Of a stretch of DNA of 64,000 nt, positions 40,011 to 48,760 are shown in pieces (position 1 is the stretch's first letter; every line of letters starts with the position of its first letter). The position numbers were made by a program, and so were the translations under genes. Location of the stretch: contig NZ_JAIPUT010000015.1 in the NCBI RefSeq assembly GCF_020055635.1, positions 23,261 through 87,260 on the forward strand, given 5' to 3'. This DNA comes from Marivita sp. GTDB lineage: Bacteria; Pseudomonadota; Alphaproteobacteria; Rhodobacterales; Rhodobacteraceae. The notes under the pieces were generated by a model that saw only the letters and a program-made list of their open reading frames with translations, made no database searches and was not told the origin of the DNA.

Positions 40011-40074
40011 GCGCCAAGGTCGCACGTGACGCGCCTGAATTGACGCGCAACGTGCGACCTGACAGATTTGGCGC
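40011..40074. promoter_or_regulatory. Nested inverted repeats between divergent genes
   Basis: Outer arms GCGCCAA (40011-40017) and TTGGCGC (40068-40074). Inner exact 11-bp arms AGGTCGCACGT (40017-40027) and ACGTGCGACCT (40050-40060). Between them is a direct repeat of GACGCGC (40028-40034 and 40042-40048). It lies between divergent moxR and glycosyltransferase starts, so it is more likely an operator or structured 5' region than a terminator. Confidence 0.7.
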
Positions 40075-40105
40075 ATTGATTTCCTAGTGTGCAGGCCCCT
40101 GTTCC

Positions 40106-41161
40106 GTGAGCATCACCGCCGTTCTGTGTGTCCGCAACGAGGCGGCGTTCCTGCTCGACTGGCTGGCGTGGCACCGCAGCGCGGGCGTCAGCGATTTCGT
40201 CGTGGTGTCGAACGAGTGCGAGGATGGCACCGATGCCATGCTCGACCGATTGCAGGCGCTGGGCGGGCTGACGCATCTCCGCAACGCCGCACCTTATGGC
40301 AAGGGCGGCATCCAGTTCAGCGGGCTGAAGCTGGCGGGCAAGACCGAGGCGGTGAAGAAGGCGGATTGGCTGGTGGCGCTGGATATCGACGAGTTCGTGA
40401 CCGTTCATGTCGGCGACCGCACCCTTCCCGCGTTGATTGGTGCCCTGCCCGAAGCGACGGCGATCACGCTCACATGGCGCAATTTCGGCAATGCTGGCGT
40501 CGTGACCTATGAGGACGCGCCCGTGCCCGTGCTATTCATCCGCACGGGGCCGCGCATCCTTGCATGGCCGTGGCGCGCGGCGATGTTCAAGACGCTCTAT
40601 CGCAATGACAGGACCTACCGGAACCTTGGGGTGCACCGTCCTCGCAACCCGGTGGAAGACCGCCTGGCGGAGGCGCGCTGGTACGATGGTGCGGGCCGTG
40701 CATTGCCCCCCGACATGGCCAATGGCCGCATCTTTTCCGATTACACCCTGCCGCAACATGATCTGGTGCAGCTCAATCATTACCCGCTGGGCGCGGTGGA
40801 AAGTTATCTGCTCAAAGCCGACCGCGGCCGCGCGGTGCATAGCGAGGACAGGCTTGGCCTTGATTATTGGGTCGAGCGCAACCTGGGCACCGAGGAAGAC
40901 CGATCCGCCCTGCCGCTCTGGGATCGAGCCCGGCCGATCCGGGACAGGCTTGCCGCCGATCCAACCCTTAGCGACCTGCACGGACGCGCCGTGGCCTGGC
41001 GCAAGGAGCGCCTGCGGCAGCTGTTGCAAGAAGACCGCTACCGCGATCTTTACGGGCGGCTCCTCATGTCACCGCCGTCGCGACCCGTGCCGGTCGAGGC
41101 TGCAAGGATGCTGTTGCAGGGCGCGCGGGCAGCGGCACGAAACGACGATCAATCTTCATAG
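40106..41161 (+). CDS. Glycosyltransferase family 2-like protein
   Basis: A 351-residue GT-A-fold glycosyltransferase of the group that starts ITAVLCVRNEAAFLLDWLAW. It has the nucleotide-sugar/metal motif WLVALDIDEFVTVHVGD (D-x-D) and a later HHYPLG-like segment (LNHYPLGAVESYLLK). The donor and acceptor are unknown. The start is GTG; an ATG alternative would remove the first beta strand. It is divergent from moxR, with a large nested dyad upstream. It is followed by a Roseobacter protein of unknown function, and the two may act together on a surface glycan (inference). Confidence 0.82.
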   Translation: MSITAVLCVRNEAAFLLDWLAWHRSAGVSDFVVVSNECEDGTDAMLDRLQALGGLTHLRNAAPYGKGGIQFSGLKLAGKTEAVKKADWLVALDIDEFVTVHVGDRTLPALIGALPEATAITLTWRNFGNAGVVTYEDAPVPVLFIRTGPRILAWPWRAAMFKTLYRNDRTYRNLGVHRPRNPVEDRLAEARWYDGAGRALPPDMANGRIFSDYTLPQHDLVQLNHYPLGAVESYLLKADRGRAVHSEDRLGLDYWVERNLGTEEDRSALPLWDRARPIRDRLAADPTLSDLHGRAVAWRKERLRQLLQEDRYRDLYGRLLMSPPSRPVPVEAARMLLQGARAAARNDDQSS

Positions 41162-41173
41162 ACTCCCCTGCAT

Positions 41174-41193
41174 TTTGGCTCAATTCTGCCAAA
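41174..41193. promoter_or_regulatory. Dyad and stem-loop upstream of the unknown gene
   Basis: TTTGGC (41174-41179) and GCCAAA (41188-41193) form an inverted repeat with 8 bp between. A second exact stem, AGGTCTT (41204-41210) with AAGACCT (41221-41227), follows before the start at 41263. Confidence 0.45.
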
Positions 41194-41262
41194 TTCCGCA
41201 CGTAGGTCTTGCGGCAATCAAAGACCTGTCAACAGGCGCGCAGATACGAGGACACGTGGATC

Positions 41263-42207
41263 ATGCAGGACGGTTTCGAGCCCTATACAGTCACCCTGAC
41301 TGATTTGCGTCCGGCGCAGTGGCTTCAGGAAATGAAGGCGCTTGGCGATCAGCATGGCTTCTTCGAACCGCTGGGCGCGCACCACAATGCCGCCTTCATC
41401 GAAAAGGGCGACACCCTGCTGGTGAGCTTTGAATCGCTGCCCGCGATCCAGGCCCTGTCCGAACAGGCCCGACCGGTCGGATTCGACCTGGCGCTTGCCA
41501 ATGACTGGTCCTGCCTGAGCGTCCTCAGCAACCGCGACACGTGGTTCCGCGATGGCGAGGTTTACGGTTTTTTCGACCAGATGACCGATGACGGCTTTTT
41601 CGAGGATTTCGACCGGGTGATCTTTTTCGGGGCCGGACCCTGTGGTTATGCCGCCTGCGCCTTTTCCGTGGCCGCGCCCGGCGCCACGGTGGTCGCCCTC
41701 GAACCGCAGGCAACGCTTGATCCGCGCGTCACCGAATGGGACGACCGCTTCGTGCAGATGCGCAAGACGGATTTCACCGACCGCTACGGCTTTGCCCCGG
41801 ACATGCTCGAGGCGGCTGGCAGGGCTTTTGTCCTCTACGATCCCGAGCGGCCGCTTGACGCGATGCATGCCGCGCTGTTCGAACGCGGTGGCATCAAACG
41901 CTTCCGTGCCCGGCACCTTGGCGGCGGCATGCAGGCCTATTTCAGCCAGATGGGGACCCTTGTGCCGCTTGTCACAAGCGCTGCGAATGGCACGCTGGAC
42001 GACAACCTTTTTGCACGGCTTTACCGCAAGCGCCGCGAAAACGTGACTTATTGCAAGAAGCTGTTCGGCGCGCTGGAGGCAAAGGACAAGCCCTACATGG
42101 CCGAAGCGGTCTGTGCCTATATCGTCGACGCCTTTGGCGCACCACGCTACCGACGCAAACTCAAGTCGATGCAGCAGGCCCGTATCGGCGAAACCGCGGC
42201 CGAGTGA
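41263..42207 (+). CDS. Conserved Roseobacter protein of unknown function
   Basis: I recognise this 314-residue protein as a conserved roseobacter type sometimes labelled phosphoadenosine phosphosulfate reductase. The cysteine motif of that family is not visible, so I do not adopt the name. A Rossmann-like segment, VIFFGAGPCGYAACAFSVAA (about residues 113-132), is followed by VVALEPQATLDPRVTEWDDR, which resembles a nucleotide- or SAM-like pocket. The N-terminal third is alpha/beta without known motifs. It is next to a glycosyltransferase gene, 101 bp downstream. The start at 41263 is preceded by GAGGA at long spacing, so it is uncertain by a few codons. Confidence 0.7.
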   Translation: MQDGFEPYTVTLTDLRPAQWLQEMKALGDQHGFFEPLGAHHNAAFIEKGDTLLVSFESLPAIQALSEQARPVGFDLALANDWSCLSVLSNRDTWFRDGEVYGFFDQMTDDGFFEDFDRVIFFGAGPCGYAACAFSVAAPGATVVALEPQATLDPRVTEWDDRFVQMRKTDFTDRYGFAPDMLEAAGRAFVLYDPERPLDAMHAALFERGGIKRFRARHLGGGMQAYFSQMGTLVPLVTSAANGTLDDNLFARLYRKRRENVTYCKKLFGALEAKDKPYMAEAVCAYIVDAFGAPRYRRKLKSMQQARIGETAAE

Positions 42208-42246
42208 AGCCTAGCGCGTGACAGAAGGTCGTGTTACGCCCGGCGC

Positions 42247-43287
42247 ATGACCGATACGCTGACACTCCGCACCCCCGATGACTGGCATCTGCACTTGCGC
42301 GATGGCGCAATGCTGCGCGCCGTGGCCCCGGAAACCGCGCGCCATTTCGCCCGTGCCATCATCATGCCCAACCTTGTGCCGCCCGTCGTAACGGGCGCCG
42401 ATGCCGCCGCCTACCGCGACCGCATCCTGGCCGCCCTGCCCAAGGGAGCCGACTTCACGCCGCTGATGACGCTTTACCTGACCGAGGACACCGATCCCGA
42501 CGACCTGGCCCGCGCTTATGCCGACGGCCTGATCACCGCGGTCAAGCTGTATCCGGCAGGCGCCACCACCAATTCCGCATCCGGCGTGACGAATTTCGAC
42601 AAGGTGCGCGCCGTGCTGGAAAAGATGGCCGAGATCGGCTGTCCGCTTTGCGTCCATGGGGAAGTGACCGACAGCGAGATCGACATCTTTGATCGCGAGG
42701 CGGTCTTCATCGACCGCGTGCTTGACCCGATCCGCCGCGCCACGCCGGGTCTGCGGGTCGTGATGGAACACATCACCACCATGCAGGGTGTCGAATACGC
42801 CACCGAAGGCGGGCCGGACCTTGGGGCCACGATCACCACGCATCACCTCGTGATCAACCGCAACCACATCCTCGCCGGAGGGATCAAGCCGCATTACTAT
42901 TGCCTGCCGGTCGCCAAGCGCGAAGAACACCGGATTGCCCTGCGCCGCGCCGCGACCAGTGGCGATCCGACCTTTTTCCTGGGCACCGACAGCGCGCCGC
43001 ACACGGACGCGAACAAGCTGCTGCCCTGCGGCTGCGCCGGGTGTTTCACCGCGACCAACACGATGTCGATCCTCGCGCAGGTCTTTGAAGAGGAAGGCAC
43101 GCTGGACAGGCTGGAATCCTTCACCAGCATCAACGGTCCCAAATTCTATCGCCTGCCGGCCAATGAGGGGACCATCACCCTGACCCGGGGCGACCCGGTG
43201 GCATATCCTTCCCGGATCGAAACCGAGGACGGCCCGGTCACGGTGTTCGATCCCGGCTATCCGTTGCATTGGCGGGTGGAGCCTTAG
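42247..43287 (+). CDS. pyrC: Dihydroorotase, class II
   Basis: Cyclises carbamoyl aspartate to dihydroorotate in pyrimidine synthesis. 346 residues of the E. coli-like homodimeric type. The zinc-binding [10 protein letters not shown], the carbamylated lysine in [13 protein letters not shown], the histidines in VHGEVTD and [11 protein letters not shown], and the catalytic aspartate in LGTDSAPH are all present. pyrE lies 209 bp downstream on the same strand; the gap shows no gene. Confidence 0.96.
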   Translation: MTDTLTLRTPDDWHLHLRDGAMLRAVAPETARHFARAIIMPNLVPPVVTGADAAAYRDRILAALPKGADFTPLMTLYLTEDTDPDDLARAYADGLITAVKLYPAGATTNSASGVTNFDKVRAVLEKMAEIGCPLCVHGEVTDSEIDIFDREAVFIDRVLDPIRRATPGLRVVMEHITTMQGVEYATEGGPDLGATITTHHLVINRNHILAGGIKPHYYCLPVAKREEHRIALRRAATSGDPTFFLGTDSAPHTDANKLLPCGCAGCFTATNTMSILAQVFEEEGTLDRLESFTSINGPKFYRLPANEGTITLTRGDPVAYPSRIETEDGPVTVFDPGYPLHWRVEP

Positions 43288-43496
43288 CGCCAGCGTCGTT
43301 CACCGCTCCATCGCAGCCTTGCCAGACCGGATCCTGTCGCGGAATTTCGCGATTCTCGCGATGCGGGTTTCCGTTCCGCGCGCGCCGCAAGTCTCGGCCT
43401 GCGCGTCTTGCCGCCCTCAAGCTTCCCGACAGTCCACTGCACACTCTTTTCCTCTTCCAGGAAACCCGCTAGAGCCATGCAAAAGACGGAGCCCGC

Positions 43497-44171
43497 ATGA
43501 TCCCCTCATCCTACCCGCCCGCCGAAGACATCGCCCGCCTGACCGCCCGGATGCTGCTCGAGATCGGGGCGGTGAATTTCCGGCCCGAGGATCCGTTCAT
43601 CCTTGCCTCCGGCCTGCCGTCCGCGACCTATATCGACTGCAGAAAGCTGATTTCCTTTCCGCGCATCCGCTCCACCCTGATGGATTTCTTGACCGTCACG
43701 GTGATGCGCGACGCCGGGTTCGAGGCGTTCGACAACATCGCAGGCGGCGAAACGGCGGGCATCCCCTTTGCCGCACTTGTGGCCGAGCGCATGGCGCTGC
43801 CGATGACCTATGTCCGCAAGAAGCCCAAGGGCTATGGCCGCAACGCCCGCATCGAAGGGGCGATGACCGAAGGCCAGCGCGTGCTTCTGGTCGAGGATCT
43901 GACCACCGATGGCGGATCGAAGCTGAGCTTCGTGGACGCGATCCGGGAAACCGGGGCCACCTGCGGCCATACGGCGGTGATCTTTTATTACGACATCTTT
44001 CCCGAGACCACCAAGACCCTTGGCGATCACGGCGTGACCTTGCACCATCTGTGCACCTGGTGGGACGTGCTGGCCGAGGCGCGCGCGCAAGGCGCGTTCG
44101 ACGACGCGACCCTGACCGAGGTCGAGGCGTTCCTCAAAGCACCCCGCGCGTGGCAGGACGCGCGGGCGTAA
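43497..44171 (+). CDS. pyrE: Orotate phosphoribosyltransferase
   Basis: Joins orotate and PRPP to give orotidine monophosphate. 224 residues. The PRPP-binding signature [14 protein letters not shown] and [18 protein letters not shown] match the family. ACGGAG lies before the ATG. It follows pyrC on the same strand. The 3' end overlaps the convergent VWA gene by 38 bp. Confidence 0.96.
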   Translation: MIPSSYPPAEDIARLTARMLLEIGAVNFRPEDPFILASGLPSATYIDCRKLISFPRIRSTLMDFLTVTVMRDAGFEAFDNIAGGETAGIPFAALVAERMALPMTYVRKKPKGYGRNARIEGAMTEGQRVLLVEDLTTDGGSKLSFVDAIRETGATCGHTAVIFYYDIFPETTKTLGDHGVTLHHLCTWWDVLAEARAQGAFDDATLTEVEAFLKAPRAWQDARA

Positions 44172-44853
44172 CCCCGCTGAGGATCTGGCACCCCAGGGTC
44201 TGCCGCAGCGCGCCGATAAGGTCGTCCAGCGTTTCGGCCTGCACGTAAAGCCCTCCGGTGCGATCCGCGAGGCAGCGCGCCACCGGCTCTGTCATCATGT
44301 CCTGCGGCTGGTCCGGCCAGGCGAAATGCGCACCGCGCACGCGAAAGCCGATGACGTGCACAATCATGTCCGCGCCCGCCGCCAGCTCTGCCGCCAACTG
44401 GCACGGCGCACCGCCGCAGGTTTCCTTGCCGTCGGTGACCAGCACGATTTCGCCCGGCCTGGTCTTGTAGTCGAGCACCTCCGCCGCCGCGGCGATCGCG
44501 TCGGTCAGCGGGGTTTCCCCCGCCGGCTGCAAGCGGTCGATCTCCGAGAGCATCCGATCGGCCGCATCCGATTCGGGCGGGAAGCGGACCACCACGCTGG
44601 CACAGCCGTCCCGCCGTCCGAAGCCGTAGGTCACCAAACCCAGCCGTCGTACCGGCGCGACCTGCGGGATCACCCTGCGCAGCGCACGGCGGGCGTCGAA
44701 GATTCGCGGCTCGTCCATCAGGTTGAACCCCATCTCGGCCATCGAACCCGACCCGTCGAAGACCACCATCGCGTCGCGGGTGCAGGTCTCTTGCGCCTGC
44801 ACCGGGGCCATCCCGATAGCGCCAACAACCACAGCGTTCAGAATCGCTTTCAT
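44134..44853 (-). CDS. Secreted VWA-domain protein
   Basis: A 239-residue protein with a signal peptide ([20 protein letters not shown]) and a von Willebrand A domain. The MIDAS is in [15 protein letters not shown], with [10 protein letters not shown] and [14 protein letters not shown] as further parts. Six or more cysteines suggest disulfides in the periplasm. The function is unknown. The start has GAAAGG upstream. It converges on pyrE with a 38-bp overlap. Three AGGTGAC direct repeats lie upstream (44875-44956). Confidence 0.85.
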   Translation of the reverse strand: MKAILNAVVVGAIGMAPVQAQETCTRDAMVVFDGSGSMAEMGFNLMDEPRIFDARRALRRVIPQVAPVRRLGLVTYGFGRRDGCASVVVRFPPESDAADRMLSEIDRLQPAGETPLTDAIAAAAEVLDYKTRPGEIVLVTDGKETCGGAPCQLAAELAAGADMIVHVIGFRVRGAHFAWPDQPQDMMTEPVARCLADRTGGLYVQAETLDDLIGALRQTLGCQILSGVTPARPATRGVL

Positions 44854-44874
44854 CTTGCACGCGCCTTTCCCAGG

Positions 44875-44956
44875 GTCACCTCAGCGTCGCACGCGCCGAC
44901 AGATGCTGCAAACGCCGGGTCACCTCTGGCAACAGGCGGCTTGCTGCGTGTCACCT
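44875..44956 (-). promoter_or_regulatory. Three direct repeats upstream of the VWA gene
   Basis: AGGTGAC read on the minus strand at 44875-44881, 44919-44925 and 44950-44956, each followed by C or A then C. Spacings of 44 and 31 bp are close to four and three helical turns. They lie 22-103 bp before the VWA ATG, in the divergent gap with dnaB. Confidence 0.4.
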
Positions 44957-45043
44957 GCGTCACAGTGAGTCGAGATCCACACCAGATATTGACCTGAATG
45001 GCCCTGATGTCGCAAGATGAAGCGTTGATACCGAACCCGCGGC

Positions 45044-45052
45044 TTTTCCACA
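45044..45052 (+). promoter_or_regulatory. DnaA-box-like sequence upstream of dnaB
   Basis: TTTTCCACA differs at one base from the DnaA box TTATCCACA. It stands 67 bp before the dnaB ATG and is followed by GGTTATAC. A similar TTTTCCACA occurs at 17136-17144 upstream of the TerB-like gene, so a chance match is possible. Confidence 0.35.
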
Positions 45053-45118
45053 GGTTATACATTTTGCCCTGTGCCGGACATGTCGCTACCTCGGGTCTCG
45101 GTGCAGCAGGGGAAAACC

Positions 45119-46609
45119 ATGAATGAAATAACCGCCTTCAATCCAACCGGCGCGGAAATCCAGAACCCCGAAACGATGCCGCACTCGATCGAGGCCGAGC
45201 AGCAGCTTCTGGGCGCCATCCTGACCAACAACGATGTATTCGACCGGGTGGCGTCGATCATCGGGCCGCAACATTTCTACGACCCGGTGCATGCGCGCAT
45301 CTTCGACATTGCCTCGGCGCGGATCGCCAAGAACAACCTCGCCTCCCCGGTGACGCTCAAGGCGTTCATGGAGGATGACGAGGGCCTGAAAGAGCTGGGT
45401 GGCCCGGCCTATCTGGCACGCCTGGCCGGGGCGGCGATCAGTTCGTTTGCGGTGCGCGACTATGCGCAGATGATCTACGACCTTGCCGTGCGCCGGGACC
45501 TGATCGCACTGGGACGGGACATCAGCGCCAAGGCCGCCAAGGTGGATGTGGCGTCGGAACCGCGAGAACAGATCGTCGAGGCGGAACAGGCGCTCTACAA
45601 GCTGGCCGAACAGGGGCGCAGCGAGAGCGGGTTCCAAAGCTTCCTCAAGGCCGTCACCGATGCGGTCAACGTGGCCAATGCCGCCTATCAGCGCGAAGGC
45701 GGGCTGGCGGGCATCTCGACCGGGCTGGTCGACATGGACCGCAAGCTCGGGGGCCTGCACAAGTCGGACCTTCTGATCCTCGCCGGACGTCCGTCGATGG
45801 GCAAGACGTCGCTGGCGACGAACGTGGCCTTCAACATCGCCAAGGCCTATCGCAAGGGCGTCCGTCCCGACGGCACCGAGGGGACGGTCGAAGGCGGCGT
45901 CGTGGGGTTCTATTCGCTGGAAATGAGCGCCGAGCAGTTGGCCGCGCGGATCCTGTCGGAAGCCTCCGAAGTGCCGTCCGAACAGATCCGACGCGGCGAC
46001 ATGACCGAGGCCGAGTTCCGCCGCTTCGTAGAAGCCGCCAAGTCGCTCGAGGCGTGCCCGCTCTATATCGACGACACGCCTGCCCTGCCGATCAGCCAGC
46101 TTGCCGCCCGCGCCCGCCGCCTGAAGCGGACGCACGGGCTCGACGTGCTGATGGTCGACTACCTTCAGCTGGTGAAGGGAACCGGCAAGGGCGAGAACCG
46201 CGTGAACGAGGTCTCAGAGATCACGCAGGGACTCAAGGCCATCGCCAAGGAACTGGACATCCCGGTGATCGCGCTGTCGCAGCTGTCGCGCCAGGTGGAA
46301 AGCCGCGAGGACAAGCGGCCGCAACTGTCGGACCTGCGGGAATCGGGATCGATCGAACAGGATGCCGACGTGGTGATGTTCGTGTTCCGCGAGGAATACT
46401 ACAAGGAACGCGAGAAACCGGGCGAACACGAGCTCGAAAAGATGGCCGCGTGGCAAGACGAGATGGAGCGCCTGCACGGGCGCGCCGAGGTCGTCATCGG
46501 CAAGCAGCGCCACGGCCCCATCGGAACGGTCGAACTGAGCTTCGAAGGCCGGTTCACGCGCTTCGGCAACCTCGTCAAACCCTGGCAACAGGGCGTCGAA
46601 GACATGTGA
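45119..46609 (+). CDS. dnaB: Replicative DNA helicase
   Basis: Hexameric helicase that unwinds DNA at the replication fork. 496 residues. The N-terminal DnaB domain starts [15 protein letters not shown]. The RecA-like domain has Walker [17 protein letters not shown], Walker [13 protein letters not shown], and the ending [18 protein letters not shown]. No intein is present. AGGGGA lies 6-8 nt before the ATG at 45119. It heads a run dnaB-alr-(two membrane proteins)-coiled coil-radA-cvpA-purF on one strand. Confidence 0.97.
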   Translation: MNEITAFNPTGAEIQNPETMPHSIEAEQQLLGAILTNNDVFDRVASIIGPQHFYDPVHARIFDIASARIAKNNLASPVTLKAFMEDDEGLKELGGPAYLARLAGAAISSFAVRDYAQMIYDLAVRRDLIALGRDISAKAAKVDVASEPREQIVEAEQALYKLAEQGRSESGFQSFLKAVTDAVNVANAAYQREGGLAGISTGLVDMDRKLGGLHKSDLLILAGRPSMGKTSLATNVAFNIAKAYRKGVRPDGTEGTVEGGVVGFYSLEMSAEQLAARILSEASEVPSEQIRRGDMTEAEFRRFVEAAKSLEACPLYIDDTPALPISQLAARARRLKRTHGLDVLMVDYLQLVKGTGKGENRVNEVSEITQGLKAIAKELDIPVIALSQLSRQVESREDKRPQLSDLRESGSIEQDADVVMFVFREEYYKEREKPGEHELEKMAAWQDEMERLHGRAEVVIGKQRHGPIGTVELSFEGRFTRFGNLVKPWQQGVEDM

Positions 46610-46654
46610 CGCGCGGGGCGGGACCGGTCCTGCCCCACATCAAATTCGTCGCAT

Positions 46655-46684
46655 CCCCGAGACAAAGCCGCGCCGGGGTTTTTT
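46655..46684 (+). terminator. Weak intrinsic terminator after dnaB
   Basis: CCCCG (46655-46659) pairs with CGGGG (46674-46678) around a 14-nt loop, followed by six T. The stem is short but the T run is good. Confidence 0.55.
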
Positions 46685-46690
46685 CACGCT

Positions 46691-46704
46691 TGACCGATTG
46701 GTCA
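46691..46704. promoter_or_regulatory. TetR-type operator-like dyad before alr
   Basis: TGACCGATTGGTCA: TGACC and GGTCA inverted around GATT, 20 bp before the alr ATG. The form is common among TetR-family operators. No tetR gene is in the window. Confidence 0.4.
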
Positions 46705-46724
46705 GACATGCACAAACACCGCGC

Positions 46725-47762
46725 ATGGCACAGTCTTTACTAACAATTGATCTTGGTGCGATCTGCGCCAATTGGCGCGCTCTGGCGCAGATGAACGCGG
46801 GCGAAACCGCCGCCGTGGTCAAGGCCGATGCCTATGGGCTGGGTGCCGAACCCGTCGCCAAGGCTCTGGCCGACGCAGGCGCGCGGACGTTTTTCGTGGC
46901 GCTGGCCGAAGAGGGTGTCGCGCTGCGCAACGTGCTTGGCCCTGACGTCACGATCTGCGTCTTCGGCGGGCACATGGCGGGCGATGCGGCGCTGATCCGG
47001 GATGCGAACCTTGTCCCCATGATCAACTCCATCGACCAGATGCTGCGCCATGTCGAAGCGCTGCCCGGCCACCCCTTTGGCGTCCAGCTTGACAGCGGGA
47101 TGAACCGGCTGGGGATGGAGCCAGCCGAATGGTCCGCCCTGCGCGACATCGCCCTGAGCCAGAAGCCCGTACTGGTGATGAGTCATCTGGCCTGCGCCGA
47201 TGAACGCGCGCATGGCATGAACGCCTTTCAGCTTCAGACCTTCCGCCAGATGACCGACGGGATCGACGCACCGCGCTCGCTTGCCGCGACCGGCGGGACG
47301 ATCCTCGGGCCGGATTACCATTTCGACATGACGCGCCCCGGCATCGGGCTTTATGGCGGCCTGCCCTTTGTCGATGCGCGTCCCGTCGTGTCGCTGGCGA
47401 TCCCGGTGATTCAGGTGCGCGAGGTCAATCCCGGCGAATCCGTGGGCTATGGCAACAGCTGGGTGGCGCGGGTGCCCGGCAGGATCGCCACGATATCGGC
47501 AGGTTACGCGGACGGCATCATTCGGGCGATGGGCCCCAAGGCGCATGTCTGGGCGGGCGAGACCCGCTGCAAGATCGTCGGACGGATCTCGATGGATTTG
47601 ATCGGCGTCGATGTGAGCGCGATCACCAAGATGCCCGAAACGGTCGAGTTGTTGGGGCGGCATCAATCCATCGACATGCTGGCGGATGCGGCCGGCACGA
47701 TCGGCTACGAGATCCTGACATCGCTTGGTGGGCGCTATGCCCGTCGGTATGTCGGCGGATGA
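46725..47762 (+). CDS. alr: Alanine racemase
   Basis: PLP enzyme making D-alanine for peptidoglycan. 345 residues. The PLP lysine is in [13 protein letters not shown] and the second catalytic tyrosine in [23 protein letters not shown] and [12 protein letters not shown] are family motifs. The ATG at 46725 fits the family N-terminus [18 protein letters not shown] weak terminator and a TetR-like dyad separate it from dnaB. Confidence 0.95.
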   Translation: MAQSLLTIDLGAICANWRALAQMNAGETAAVVKADAYGLGAEPVAKALADAGARTFFVALAEEGVALRNVLGPDVTICVFGGHMAGDAALIRDANLVPMINSIDQMLRHVEALPGHPFGVQLDSGMNRLGMEPAEWSALRDIALSQKPVLVMSHLACADERAHGMNAFQLQTFRQMTDGIDAPRSLAATGGTILGPDYHFDMTRPGIGLYGGLPFVDARPVVSLAIPVIQVREVNPGESVGYGNSWVARVPGRIATISAGYADGIIRAMGPKAHVWAGETRCKIVGRISMDLIGVDVSAITKMPETVELLGRHQSIDMLADAAGTIGYEILTSLGGRYARRYVGG

Positions 47763-47775
47763 CGCCGCGCCCGTC

Positions 47776-48162
47776 ATGAGCTTTTTCGACCCCTCCCCGG
47801 TCCTTCTGGCCTATATCTTCGTCCAGCGTTTCGTGTATTTCGAACTGCTCGCCCTTTTGGCGCTACTGCGCCTGATCGGCGGTCGTGGCATGGCGCGGAT
47901 GCCTGCGTTGATCACCTTGCTGATCTGCGCCGCCGCGATCTTTGCCACGTTTGCCCCGGCGCTCGGGCTTCAGACGGTGCCGCTTTATGGCGACATCGCA
48001 AGAGCGCTGGCGATGGGCGGCGGGCTGGCCCTGCCGCTGGTCGCCTCGGCCATATTCGCCACCAGCCTCGGGATCCCGGCGCGACGGTGGCGCTGGATCG
48101 ACCTGTTGCATGCCGTGGGTGTGCTGGCCTTTCTGGGCCTCTGGATCGCGACGCGGCTCTAG
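47776..48162 (+). CDS. Small four-helix membrane protein, unknown function
   Basis: A 128-residue hydrophobic protein with about four transmembrane segments (VLLAYIFVQRFVYFELLALL; ALITLLICAAAIFATFAPAL; GGGLALPLVASAIFATSLGI; LLHAVGVLAFLGLWIATRL). I do not recognise the family. No strong Shine-Dalgarno sequence precedes the ATG at 47776; an ATG at 47749 inside alr is an alternative. It begins 13 bp after the alr stop and ends 3 bp before the PqiA-like gene, so it is clearly part of this operon. Confidence 0.6.
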   Translation: MSFFDPSPVLLAYIFVQRFVYFELLALLALLRLIGGRGMARMPALITLLICAAAIFATFAPALGLQTVPLYGDIARALAMGGGLALPLVASAIFATSLGIPARRWRWIDLLHAVGVLAFLGLWIATRL

Positions 48163-48165
48163 GAC

Positions 48166-48606
48166 ATGGCCGCCCTCAAGTGGATCAACCTGACGCTTCT
48201 GGTGCTCTATCCCCTCGCCTGGGCCGCGCCACTGATGCGGGCGGGGTTGCTGCCGCTCTTCGGGCTAAATGAAATCAGCGTGCTGACCGGACTTCAGGCC
48301 CTCTGGGGCACCGATATCGTGCTGGCCCTGATCGTGACCGTGTTTGCGCTTTTTGCGCCTTACGTCAAAACCATCGGCTTGGCCCTGATCCAGTTCGGGT
48401 ATCTGAGCCGCCGCGTCCTGCCCACCCTGACGTTTCTGGGCAAGCTGGCCATGGCCGACGTGTTCCTGATCGCGATCTATGTCACCATCGTCAAGGGAAT
48501 CGGCATCGGGCGGATCGAGACCGCCTGGGGGCTTTACCTCTTCACCGGCTGCATCCTGGTGTCCCTGGGTATTGGCATCGCCGAGACACGCCGCACGCAG
48601 GATTGA
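48166..48606 (+). CDS. PqiA-like membrane protein
   Basis: A 146-residue inner-membrane protein resembling one half of paraquat-inducible protein A. LIVTVFALFAPYVKTIGLAL and FLGKLAMADVFLIAIYVTIV recall the PqiA helix pair, where PqiA-PqiB-type systems move lipid between membranes. The zinc-ribbon-like cysteines of full PqiA are absent, and no pqiB/MCE gene is present, so this is a short relative of uncertain role. It starts 3 bp after the preceding membrane protein gene. Confidence 0.65.
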   Translation: MAALKWINLTLLVLYPLAWAAPLMRAGLLPLFGLNEISVLTGLQALWGTDIVLALIVTVFALFAPYVKTIGLALIQFGYLSRRVLPTLTFLGKLAMADVFLIAIYVTIVKGIGIGRIETAWGLYLFTGCILVSLGIGIAETRRTQD

Positions 48607-48760
48607 TCTTGCAGCGGAAACAATTCGGCAGCCTCAGGCCCATTGTTCACATCTTCGGCCTCGCAATGGAAAATGGTTAAAAAACAGTATGTCCTCGGCC
48701 GCCTTCGGCATAAACTTGCCGATGTTGCTGACATTTAAGATGGTTGCGCGGGGGTTTGCG

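Noticed and set aside
43288..43496. 209-bp gap between pyrC and pyrE examined for a gene, riboswitch or attenuator
   Set aside because: No protein-like frame, terminator or conserved RNA motif could be recognised.
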